The notes beneath the pieces were generated by a model. That model saw nothing but the letters and a program-made list of their open reading frames with translations. It was not told where the DNA came from and did not search any database. Shown in pieces: positions 1 through 9,529 of a stretch of 64,000 nt of DNA (its first letter is position 1; every line of letters begins with the position of its first letter). The DNA lies in contig NC_134829.1 in assembly GCF_004210375.1 (NCBI RefSeq), forward strand, positions 29,032,034-29,096,033, in the 5' to 3' direction. A program made the translations under genes and the position numbers. The DNA is from Tachypleus tridentatus. Its lineage: Eukaryota; Arthropoda; Merostomata; Xiphosura; Limulidae.

Positions 1-510
1 TTATGTTACACATATCTGGCTCGTTAAGAATATTTTAACTATCGTTTGAAAAATACTATGAGTCAGCCTAAGCGTGAATTTACGTAATACAAATCGCTAG
101 CAAATAGCAAATACCAGCTGCTTTCGTCGTTAAGGCATAGCTTCATCTTTATCGTTTTAAATACCATAAAAATAAAAATATATATTTAGCATGCGACATT
201 TTGTAAGAGGAAATTTATCAGTAACACACAAACAAGGTGATAGATTAATATTTTAGCTAATATCAATAAAATGTTTTAAAAATATATCTTAGTGCTTATG
301 AAGCTAAAATCGAAATTCTATACGCCACAAATAGCCCTTTGTGTAATTTTGCATTTTAAAATAAACAAACAAGTAAAGTAAAATAAAACGATTTACATCT
401 TCCAGAAAGTTCGATATTTAAAAGTAATAACATTAGGTTTAAACTTTTTTTTTAACCATCTCGCAATAAAATATTTCAAACGTCATTGTTTTAATTTAGA
501 ATAGGTTCCA
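1..510. other. AT-rich intergenic DNA, no gene seen
   Basis: I see no coding pattern, RNA gene or clear repeat here. The composition is AT-rich throughout. Confidence 0.5.
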
Positions 511-750
511 ATATGGCAGCCAGGTAAGGCGCTCGTCTCGTAATGTGAGGGTCGCGGGTTCGAGTCCCCGTCACAGCCGTAGGGGCGTTATAATGTGAGA
601 ATCAATCCCACTATTCGATAGTAAAAGAAAAGTCCAACAGTTGGCGGTGGGTGATGATGACCAGCTGCCTTTCCTCTAGTCTTACATTGCAAAATTAGGG
701 ACAGCTAGCGCAGATAACCCTCGAGTAGCTTTGCATGAAATTTTAAAAAA
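511..750 (+). mobile_element. tRNA-derived SINE (family A), near full length
   Basis: The head is tRNA-like, with a B box at about 556-566 (ggttcgagtcc). It is followed by the conserved body (cgttataatgtgag, then atcaatcccactattcg, then tagtcttacattgc) and an A-rich tail. The same body recurs at least ten times in this window in both orientations, which defines it as a dispersed SINE and not a tRNA gene. Confidence 0.9.
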
Positions 751-1255
751 TCTATTAAAATGTTTAATGTTATTTACAGAAATTGAAATTAATTACATAT
801 ACGCTGGTGATCGTGACCAAGCAGTCTGTATTTTGGGAAGTTTATTGATTTTTAAAGAAAGCCTACAGAAACGTTCTCTGGGGTAACCAGTAATCAAGTC
901 ATGGATTTAATGGATATGAGTGTGAAATGATATCAGGTTGGGTGGATACGTAGTTGAGAGCGTTTCCTAAATTAGGGGTAAGGTACTTTCTCCATCTGCT
1001 TATAGACCGCTTGCACATTTATGTACCTATTGATTCACATTGCCTCATTTTTCTAGATTAGAGTAACTAACAGTTTTTATCTGAAGAGAAGTTCTGTATT
1101 TCCAGTGTATGTTTTGTGTGTGTGTGTGTCACGCTATTAAAACACTTACAAACAAAACTATTTTTAGTTGTTTGTTGTTGGAATTTTTTGCAAATTAAAA
1201 GTGCATTTAATCTCACTTAAAAGAACTGGAGGAAACTTATCTTTCCTGAGTACGC

Positions 1256-1291
<36 letters not shown>

Positions 1292-1780
1292 AATTTTCTT
1301 CAAAATCGATTCGATTGATTTCAGTAGAAGTTTGATGTAGAAGTGAGTCTTCAAAACTATGACTTAAAACTCAGTTTAACTGAAAGGGATTCAAGGCCAA
1401 TGTTATAAAAATTAAGAATAACCTATAAACTTAGAATCAACAAAGAACGCATGAAAAATTAGTGTTAAAGGACTGACTTAAAATACTAAAATACTAAAAT
1501 GTATACAGGTTCACTTTTTGTGGAGCTCTCTGTAATTTTATTTTAATTACTTAGAGATTTGAAACTTTCTTGGCATCTATTATAATATCAGTTAGCATTC
1601 ATTTTAATGATAAATCAATATTACGTAAGAATACGTTGTCGTGAAAAAATGAATAAAAACACTTGAGTAACTGATGCAACACTTACATACACACTTAACT
1701 GTCATGGTATAAAATTCCCGTGAGAGGGAGCCACCGAGAGTTTTTTTTAAGGCTTCACAAAAGTGATGCTGTCACGCTTT
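751..1780. repeat. Intergenic DNA with GT and TA microsatellites
   Basis: No gene is apparent. A short GT run lies at about 1115-1129 and a TA run at about 1256-1288. Confidence 0.7.
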
Positions 1781-1799
1781 GTTAGATTTTTATGAAGCG

Positions 1800-1880
1800 C
1801 AGAACTACATAATAAGATTTCTGCCTATAACGGGTATCGAAACTCAATTTTCTAGTGTCATAAGCTTGCATGCTTATAGC
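1800..1880 (-). mobile_element. Fragment of short tRNA-like repeat (family B)
   Basis: On the minus strand this matches the middle of the shorter repeat seen intact at 29469-29587 and more fully at 4018-4127 and 37587-37694, around the phrase acgggtatcgaaac. It is degenerate and partial. Confidence 0.5.
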
Positions 1881-1909
1881 TGTGGGCATAGATAAAGTCA
1901 CGTTTGATT

Positions 1910-1987
1910 GCAGATCTACGTAAGAAAACAACAACGACAAAACATGCGAAGATCTATGTAAGAAAACAACAACAAAACATGCGAAGT
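1910..1987. repeat. Two-unit tandem duplication
   Basis: Two adjacent units of roughly 35-38 bases begin with agatctacgtaagaaaaca and agatctatgtaagaaaaca, and both end in acatgcgaag. They differ by a substitution and a small indel. Confidence 0.8.
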
Positions 1988-2030
1988 CAAGCATTATTTT
2001 ATCACTTACTTTCTATTTGTTTTGTTTCGG

Positions 2031-2292
2031 GAATTTCGCACAAAGCTACTCGAGGGCTATCTGTGCTAGCCGTCCCTAATTTAGCAGTGTAAGACTAAAG
2101 GGAAGGCAGCTAGTCATCACCACCCACCGCTAACTCTTGGGCTACTCTTTTACCAACGAATAGTGGAATTGACCGTCACATTATAACGCCCCCACGGCTG
2201 GGAGGGCGAGCATGTTTGGCGCGACTCGGGCGCGAACCCGCGACCCTCAGATTACGAAGCGCGCGCCTTAACGCGCTAGGCCATGCCAGGCC
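2031..2292 (-). mobile_element. tRNA-derived SINE (family A), full length
   Basis: The tail, body and tRNA-like head are all readable on the minus strand, ending in the tRNA-like start at about 2290. It abuts a second copy directly with no spacer. Confidence 0.9.
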
Positions 2293-2497
2293 CAAGACTA
2301 GAGAGAAGGCAGCTAGTCATCATCACCCACTGCTAACTCTTGGGCTACTCTTTTACCAACGAATAGTGGGATTGACCGTAACATTACAAGGCCTCCACGG
2401 CTTAAAGGGCGAGCATGTTTGGTGCGACGAGGAATCGAACCTGCGATCTTCAGATTACGGGTCGAGCGCCTTAACCCACCTGGCCATGCCGTGCCTC
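2293..2497 (-). mobile_element. tRNA-derived SINE (family A), tail-truncated, abutting the previous copy
   Basis: This is the same family and orientation as the copy at 2031-2292, but it starts inside the body at caagactag. It keeps the tRNA-like head, including the complement of the B box near 2435. The pair forms a head-to-body tandem. Confidence 0.88.
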
Positions 2498-4017
2498 ATT
2501 TACTTTCTCTACTCTTTAGTTTCTCAAACGCTTCATTATTCACAATTTCATCGTGATGCATATTGAATATATATTAAAGATTAATTAACCAACAAATGAT
2601 AAACTCGATAAGCTTACACGGGGAAACAAAACGAAAGACGTAAAGCAATCAATAAAATATAAAACTATCAAATTAAATCAAACTGTCACCGTTTGTTTTA
2701 GTAATTTATAAGGTCTAATAGTTCTAATACACGACTTTTTAAATCTTTAAATTATAATTCCGAATGTAATCTTAAAACTTAGATTTTCACCCTGAGCTCC
2801 ATCTTACACGCCTGAGGTTCAAACGGCAAGGTTAATAACACCTAGAATTTCTCCCTTATTTTGATCTACTGACTCGAAGAAGGATAGACACTTAAACGAA
2901 CCAAAAAAGGGACTGAGTGTTACTTTTATAACTCGCCCACATCTAACGTTGCAGACATGTTCAGTGACATTACGTTTCGAACTTTGAACCCTTTAATCCA
3001 AAATCCAGCACCTTAACCATTAGACTATGTCTGGCCTAATTTGATCTGAATATTTTATCAAAATGCATCCAAGCCATTTATTCGTATTACATACCAACAA
3101 ACAAAATGAAATGAAGAAGACAATGGGAAAAAATCTAATAAATTGTAAAATTACAGCATTTTGTCAAAAAAATGATCGATATTTGTTAGATTTTTGCTAA
3201 ACGTTTCCATTTTTACTACCTGTAAAGACAGACACTGTCATATTACTTACATCCACACCTGATAAAAAAAATAGTTTAATAAGAATATATTTTTCACCGA
3301 TTGAAATATTTAACTTTTATTGAATTTCTTACAAAAACATTGGTAACTCCTACTGTAAGTTGAATTATTCATACCGGTAGTTTATTCTAGTGATTATACA
3401 AATTTACTGTAATAAATTTTACTATTGAAACTTAATAACAGAACATTAATTCACAAATTACGTTAGTAGCTTTTACTGATATTACTCGCGCTTACTAATG
3501 AACTTTCCATCTGTTATCTACATTGACAAATTTAAACGACAAAGCGTGTAAACAATTCTACTTTCTGGTTTAAACTTATAAATTTTACTAGCTCTCCTCT
3601 TGCAAAACAATTTCTGTTATTTGATTTGCCAGAAAGAATTGAGGCTGACAGGCTTACATTGGATAATTAACGGATCTACTAAGATAATCATTTGAATTTG
3701 AGTAAGATTAACAAATGATTTCCAAAGCTACGTAACAGTGTTTTATGCCTAACGTACAGTGAACATTAATATAAACACATTTAGCCTAATGATCATTTTG
3801 AAGTGAACAAAAATTTTATTGATACTTCTTCGAGAAAACGAATCGACATTAATTAATTTAATTCATCATTTTCATTGAAACCCCAATGACACTCTATATA
3901 CAGTTTCAAAATTTACTAAAATCTCTTGCAAACAAACCAGCAATCTTTCGCTGACAAACTTTAACTAAAACGTATTATCTGATATATTGATTTATACTAA
4001 TGAATTTTTTGTTTGAA
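2498..4017. other. Intergenic DNA, no gene; possible decayed tRNA-like repeat near 2930-3037
   Basis: I find no open reading frame of note. Around 2985-3037 the minus strand resembles a worn tRNA-derived head (complement of ccttaaccattagactatg), which may be another SINE relic. Confidence 0.4.
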
Positions 4018-4127
4018 GTTAAGCACAAAGCTACACAATGGGCTATCTGTGCACTGACCGCCACTGGTATCAAAACCCAGGTTCTAGTGTTGTAAAACTG
4101 CACACATGCCACTGTGCTGCTAGGGGG
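4018..4127 (-). mobile_element. Short tRNA-like repeat (family B)
   Basis: On the minus strand it matches the repeat at 37587-37694 through the phrases cacaaagctacacaatgggc and tatcaaaacccaggttctag. Family B is shorter than family A and carries its own tRNA-like promoter region. Confidence 0.7.
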
Positions 4128-5002
4128 TATTAAAAAATAAACTTTATCAACACTTATATTAAATGAAACGTATTACCCTTAATTATGGATCATGGTTAAA
4201 TATACACTTCGTGTTAAAGAATCACTCTAACCTTAATATTCTCTGACAAACTTCGAAAATGCTTTACAGCAGTTTTTAACCCCATATGATATGATGTTAT
4301 ATCGCGGAAGGTTTTCAGAAGAAATTCTACAAAAACATAATTGTTTAATTTTCATAATAGCTGAAAACGTTTTTCGTTATAAATCAATAAGTGAATAATT
4401 TACTTTTTTTTTTGGGAGGGGCGCTAATTAATTGTTTCAGTTTACATTAACGTTTTTCCAAAACAGTCTCTAGTTACTAATACGTATGGCAAACTTTAGG
4501 GAGGTGTTTTGTACTTTTCTTAGATTCGTTTGTAATATCCATTTATTCACCGGGCGATTGTTGCTTAAGACAATCTTGATATACGGTTATTTTCTCCGCA
4601 TTGCAGGAACGCCAGGCAACAAAAACATTCACACAGGCGTACATGTCGCGGTATCATTAAAAGTTATTTTACGAAACGAAATTATCAGAAACTATCCAGA
4701 CACGCTGGGAATCTACAAAAGTTTCTTGTTGTTGATAGAAGATTGATTCTTTCTAGACGTTGATATTAATGTCTTCCATTAAAAAATTAAATATGCTTTC
4801 CAACCGCATCAAGAAATGTGTCAATGGATCAGGTTTGATCAATGGCTCGTGATGATCTGTTTCGGGACACAGAATCATGCGGTCGTTGTAATAACGAAAA
4901 GAACTAAAAACCTTTCGTGAAAGTCACTGGGTAAAAGAATCATAACACTTTCGCGGAAAACAGAGAAGAATTGTGCTTATAAACGTAGAAAAACATACTC
5001 AC

Positions 5003-5225
5003 CCTCTGTTCAAAAGTTGAGTTCTTCAGACAAAGAAAACGGGTACTTGGTGAACGTGCTTCTATCTAGGAACCAAGCACTGGCTACATCAGCCACGCGC
5101 CTAAAAGTAATATCAACAACAGCTCATCACGTGACTACTGAAGCTTTCTTGGAGCTCGTCTCATCGTTTGCTCCCATGCAGCGCTCTCTGTTGGAGACGC
5201 TGAAGAGCAGGAGGTCCTTTCTATT
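5003..5225 (-). other. Candidate 5' exon ending in a consensus splice donor
   Basis: Read on the minus strand, this stretch is richer in GC than its surroundings and ends at GTGAGT (complement of 4997-5002), a strong donor. A plus-strand frame of 70 codons overlaps it, but I do not recognise it. A non-coding or mostly non-coding first exon is possible. No partner exon was found, so the call is weak. Confidence 0.2.
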
Positions 5226-5629
5226 CTGATATTTTTATCTGAAACCACGCTTTTAGTGTTTATTTTATCAACATTTCTTTTCACTTTTAATAACTCATTT
5301 TCTGTGAAATATTACCACGCATCTTGAGAAGTAGCACTTCTGTGGTGTTCACATAATCAAAATGTTTAAATATTGTTGGCTATTTATACATAACTGGCTC
5401 TGAATACACCATTTAAAGATATTCTAAAAAATTATGAAGAGAAATTAAGAACTACTTCAAAACAATATTTTTTGAATTTATTTGTTCATTTTAATCCAGT
5501 CCTGCCCAGTGTAAAACGGCTTCAGGTAACTAACCGCATTAGTAAGTATTTAGAAAGAGATTGTAAAAAAATAATTGTTTAAGAAAAATATTTGATGAAT
5601 GATAAAGAGATTTTTTGTCAGATATATCA

Positions 5630-5901
5630 GGTATTAAGTTCTAAAAACAAATGGACAGTCAATATGTAGATCATTCTGACTGCGCTGTTATTAAGTTCTA
5701 AAACCAAATGGACAACCAATACGTTGATTATTGTGATTGTGATGTTATTAAGTTCTAAAACCAAATGGACAGTGAATACGTTAATTATTCTGACTGTGAT
5801 GTTATTAAGTTCTAAAACGAAATGGACAGTGAATACGTTAATTATTCTGACTGTGATGTTATTAAGTTCTAAAACCAAATGGACAGTCAATACGTTGATT
5901 A
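5630..5901. repeat. 57-bp minisatellite, left part of a split array
   Basis: Five copies of a 57-base unit start at about 5630, 5687, 5744, 5801 and 5858. Each contains aagttctaaaa and aaatggacag. The fifth stops after 44 bases, at the TTA of 5899-5901. Its missing 13 bases are found at 8464-8476, so the array was cut by the insertion of the element at 5902-8460. Because 57 is a multiple of three, the array is open in some frames, but those frames are not genes. Confidence 0.95.
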
Positions 5902-6066
5902 CACAGGTCAACAAATTTTTTCGAAATCTCAGTTGCATAAGATTTTTTTACTCATTCTTATCCTTTGTGACCTGCTAAATTCAAATATGAAAATGGTTCA
6001 GCTCTACATGCTCTAGTTTTAATGCAATTTTAAGTTTTTCATTCTAGCCGTTTGTGGTCAAATTAA

Positions 6067-6251
6067 CACGTTTCCTGCGATGCCTATATTGACAAACCGG
6101 CAACTGCTGCGATGCTCTTGTACATCTGACAGCTTCAGTGCTGCATGAGCTATGATAACGTGAGGTTGTCGTTACACTTGTCTCTATCCTGCAACTTAGT
6201 TAAAGGTAAGACAATAGTGGGACACTGGTGGGTCCCATCGCAGGAAACGTG
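6067..6251. mobile_element. piggyBac-like MITE nested in the leader of the larger transposon
   Basis: A perfect 16-base inverted repeat (cacgtttcctgcgatg at 6067, its complement ending at 6251) is flanked by TTAA on both sides (6063-6066 and 6252-6255). The 185-base interior has no coding capacity. TTAA duplication is the hallmark of piggyBac-type transposases. The ends differ from those of the piggyBac element at 17117-19242, so that element did not mobilise it. Confidence 0.85.
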
Positions 6252-6379
6252 TTAATTACTTACACGTTTATGTTATCAACAGAGATATTAAAATTGTTTA
6301 GATTTTGTGGTCAGATTAATTACTTACACGTTTATGTTATTAACAGAGATATTAAAATTGTTTTGATTTTGTTTCAGAT
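6252..6379. repeat. 64-bp direct duplication upstream of the transposon coding region
   Basis: Two units of 64 bases start at 6252 and 6316, both beginning ttaattacttacacgttta. They differ at few positions. The first unit supplies the right TTAA of the MITE. The array lies just before the start codon at 6386 and could be part of the element's own leader. Confidence 0.85.
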
Positions 6380-6385
6380 CTGATC

Positions 6386-8084
6386 ATGGCTACAAGGAGA
6401 CGTCAATGTGAGAACAAGCCGAACGCTTTCTGTTATATTTGTGGATGCTTCACGCTTATTCGTCAAAGGCGTAATATAACATCGTTTGTGAGGCGTGCTT
6501 ATAAAGCGTACTTTGGACTTGCTCTTGGTGACCAAGACAAGAAATGGGCTTCACATATTGTGTGTCATAACTGCGAGGAAATGCTGCGTGACTGGACAAA
6601 AGGGAAACGTAAGGGTTTACCTTTCGGAATTCCCATGACCTGGCAAGAACCGATGGACTGACTGCTATTTTTTGTCTGGTCAATACAAAGGGCATTGGCA
6701 AGAAAAACAGACACAAAATCTCATATCATAGTATCCCCTCAGCAATCCGACCTGCTCTGCACTCTGATGAGCTCCCAATCCCAGTTTTTAAAGAATTTCT
6801 TCCATCTGAAGATGTGGGTAGTGACCAAGAGCAAGAGACTGCTGGTGAAACTCAAGAAATACTTTCAGAATTTGGCGATCCTTCTTATGAGACCCCACAG
6901 TCATTAACTCCTCAACAGTTTAGCCAGCCAGAGTTGAATGACCTTGTGCGTGATTTGGGTCTCTCCAAAATGCAGCTGAAGTGTTAGCTTCCAGGATGCA
7001 AGAAAAGAATCAGCTGAACCATACAACTAAAGTGTCATACTTCTAAAATCGGGAGCAGGCTTTTGTGCCATTTTTTACAGAAGAGAATATGTTTGTTTAT
7101 TGTCATAATATCTCAGGTCTTCTCCAGGAATTAGAGATGCCAGTATACCATCCAAATGACTGGCGATTATTTCTAGATTGTTCTAAGCAAAGTTTGAAGT
7201 GCGTTCTACTTCATAATGACAATGTCTATGCAGCTGTTCCAATTGGACACTCTGTGTATTTACGAGAGGAATATAATGACATTAAGACTGTGATTGACCT
7301 ACTAAAATACCACGAGCACAACTGGACAATTGTGTGGACCTCAAAATAGTTAATTTCCTCCTAGGTCAACAAAGAGGATTTACAAAGTACCCTGCTATCT
7401 TTGCATGTGGGACAGCCGAGCTCGAGAAAAGCACTGGAACCAGAAGGAGTGGCCCATACGTGAGACTCTGAAGGCTGGTATGCCAAATATTGTCAACGAT
7501 CCAATTGTCAGTCGAGAAAGATCATATTTCCTCCTCTCCATATCAAGCTGGGCTTGATGAAACAGTTTATGAAGGCGTTGAATACTGACAGTGAATGCTT
7601 ACAACACATATTTTCTGTGCTCCCTGGTTTGTCCTTCGAGAAGATCAAGGCAGGTGTTTTTGATGAACCACAGATTCGTGCACTTGTGCGTGATCAAGAA
7701 TTTGCCAGAAAAATGAACGACACGGAAAGGACTGCATGGCTTCATTTATGGCGGTGATGGCAAACTTTCTCGGCAATAAAAAAAGCTGACAACTATGAAA
7801 CCCTTGCAGCGAATATGTTGTCAGCTTTTCGCGATCTTGGATGTAACATGAGTGTCGAACTCCATTACCTGTACAGTCATCTTGATAGATTCCCTGAGAA
7901 CCCAGGAGCCGTAAGTGACGAGCAAGGCAAGCGGTTCCATCAGGACCTCAAGACCATGGAAGAGCGTCACCAAGGGAGATGGGACAAACATATGATGGCA
8001 GATTACTGCTGGAGCATTAAACGAGAATGCCCTGAGACAGTCCACAAACGCAAGAACTACAAGCGGAAATTTATGCCTGAGTAG
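6386..8084 (+). pseudogene. Zinc-finger, DDE-like transposase of the 5902-8460 element, frame-broken
   Basis: The start is the ATG at 6386, reading MATRRRQCENKPNAFCYICG. Residues 16-19 (CYIC) and 61-64 (CHNC) form a zinc-binding amino end. Later blocks follow in order: a leucine-rich stretch near 6900-6990, DWRLFLDCSKQSLKCVLLHN at about 7155-7215, a second acidic position in the CVDLK-like region near 7335, a CxxC-bearing segment near 7385-7410, LGLMKQFMKALNTDSEC near 7545-7600, and SDEQGKRFHQDLK near 7910-7955, which would supply the glutamate. The last frame ends at 8084. D, D and E assignments are my inference from spacing and hydrophobic context. The reading passes through several frames, so this copy is inactive. 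I recall similar proteins in many invertebrates annotated only as uncharacterised. A second copy lies at 25632-26606. Confidence 0.75.
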
Positions 8085-8463
8085 ACTGCAATTGAGCTTT
8101 GCCTCCTCATAGTAGCAAGTGTCTTATCTACTAATCAGTTTTATACAAATAAATTGAATTATAACTTGATATAAAATTGAATTTATATAAACAACTTGAA
8201 TACATTTATACTATCTTGTATTTTCTTTTTTTATTACCCAGCTATATTAAAGAGTTTTATAACATATTTTATCACATATTTTTCATGATAGACTACGACG
8301 TCAATGTGATGATGACGAAATTTTGAGATTTTCAAATACCTTGATTGCAAAAAAAGTAGAGCACTGAGGAAAAAACTAACTTCAGATCTGAAATCAGGGC
8401 AAGAAATTATGTAATACCAAGTGTTTGATATAAATGCAACAAAAACTTTGTTGACCAGTGTTA

Positions 8464-8750
8464 TTGTGACTGTGATGTTAATAAGTTCTGAAACCAAATG
8501 GACAGTCAATACGTTGATTATTGTGACTGTGATGTTAATAAGTTCTGAAACCAAATGGACAGTCAATACGTTGATTATTGTGACTGTGATGCTAATAAGT
8601 TCTGAAACCAAATGGACAGTCAATACGTTGATTATTGTGACTGTGATGCTAATAAGTTCTGAAACCAAATGGACAGTCAATACGTTGATTATTGTGACTG
8701 TGATGTTAATAAGTTCTGACACCAAATGGACAGTCAATACGTTGATTATT
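8464..8750. repeat. 57-bp minisatellite, right part of the split array
   Basis: The first 13 bases complete the unit cut at 5901. Five further units start at 8477, 8534, 8591, 8648 and 8705, each near identical, with aaatggacagtcaatacgtt. The right units carry gttaataagttctgaaacc where the left carry gttattaagttctaaaacc, so the two halves belong to slightly different sub-arrays of one original array. Confidence 0.95.
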
Positions 8751-8799
8751 CTTGACTTAAATTATGATTTTTTTAGCTGCAACATAATTTAATCCACAA

Positions 8800-8991
8800 A
8801 ACTGTATAACGAAGACAGTGTTAAAACTTGACATAATGTAAGTCTATAACTGTATAACGAAGACAGTGTTAAAACTTTACATAATGTAAGTCTATAACTG
8901 TATAACGAAGACAGTGTTAAAACTTTACATAATGTAAGTCTATAACTGTATAACGAAGACCGTGTTAAAACTTTACATAATGTAAGTCTAT
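8800..8991. repeat. 48-bp tandem repeat, four copies
   Basis: Units start at 8800, 8848, 8896 and 8944, each beginning aactgtataacgaagac and ending aatgtaagtctat. They are nearly identical, suggesting recent amplification. The unit is unrelated to the 57-base one next to it. Confidence 0.95.
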
Positions 8992-9525
8992 CACCTGCAG
9001 TATTATTAAAACCTATTCCAGTGTCATGTCCTTTGAATGGTCTGAATGGTCTTCAAATGCTGTTTTTCTTACATAGATTATATTCTCTAGTTCACCCGAA
9101 TGTATCTTATTCGTTTAAGACTAAAATATTTAGATCTTTGGTCCAGTGAACGAAAACACAACATTTTCAGTTTTAAAATAATAATAAGAAGTAATTACAA
9201 ATCTCTTTAAAATTATTTTAATATATTTTTTCATATTTTGCGGAGAAGGGAAGTAACATCTTAAGCTCTGCCATGAGCTGTGTATTAATTAATAACAAGC
9301 TGTAATTCTGCCAAACCTCTGAATTGCGATAACTTAGCAACGTATAAGAACATACGAAAAATATTAATTTGTCTTAAATATATTGTTGTCATACCTACAA
9401 TAATGCATCAAGTGTTAGGACAAAGTCAAAAATTAGATTTCTGGCTACTTTCTAAAACAATAGAAGGTAAATAACAGGTGAAACATCTAAATATTATTTA
9501 TCTTCATATTCAGTACAACAAAAGC
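8992..9525. other. Spacer, no gene seen
   Basis: AT-rich sequence without a recognisable gene or repeat. Confidence 0.4.
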
Positions 9526-9529
9526 TCAG

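Larger units (their letters stand above)
5902..8460 (+). mobile_element. Complete DNA transposon, CMC/Chapaev-like (tentative)
   Basis: The ends are inverted repeats. The left reads cacaggtcaacaaattttt and the right, reversed and complemented, reads cactggtcaacaaagtttt. TTA flanks both sides (5899-5901 and 8461-8463). The empty site can be read exactly: joining the flanks at a single TTA restores one 57-base minisatellite unit. CACWG ends with a 3-bp target duplication suggest the CACTA/Mirage/Chapaev group, perhaps a Chapaev3-like lineage. That assignment rests on recalled family features. The interior codes for a zinc-finger protein with a DDE-like layout, described in its own entry. Confidence 0.85.

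Noticed and set aside
554-600. Possible tRNA genes at the B-box-bearing sites
   Set aside because: Each is followed by the same SINE body and is dispersed in both orientations; the tRNA-like heads are mutated and do not give a clean cloverleaf.
2216-2566. Open frame of 116 codons
   Set aside because: It is a chance frame through the SINE pair at 2031-2497.
4486-4746. 86-codon frame with hydrophobic stretches
   Set aside because: No recognised domain, no supporting exon, and AT-rich DNA yields such frames by chance.
5627-5978. Open frames on both strands with repeated protein text (about 84-103 codons)
   Set aside because: They are translations of the 57-bp minisatellite, which stays open because its unit is a multiple of three.
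5630-8750. Flanking 57-bp arrays as long terminal or subterminal repeats of the element between them
   Set aside because: They are in the same orientation and together complete a single unit, so they are pre-existing target DNA, not element ends.
8234-8792. Open frames of 123 and 167 codons with repeated motifs
   Set aside because: Same cause: the right half of the 57-bp array read on each strand.
8800-8991. CRISPR-like array
   Set aside because: The units are contiguous 48-base copies with no unique spacers, and this is animal DNA.
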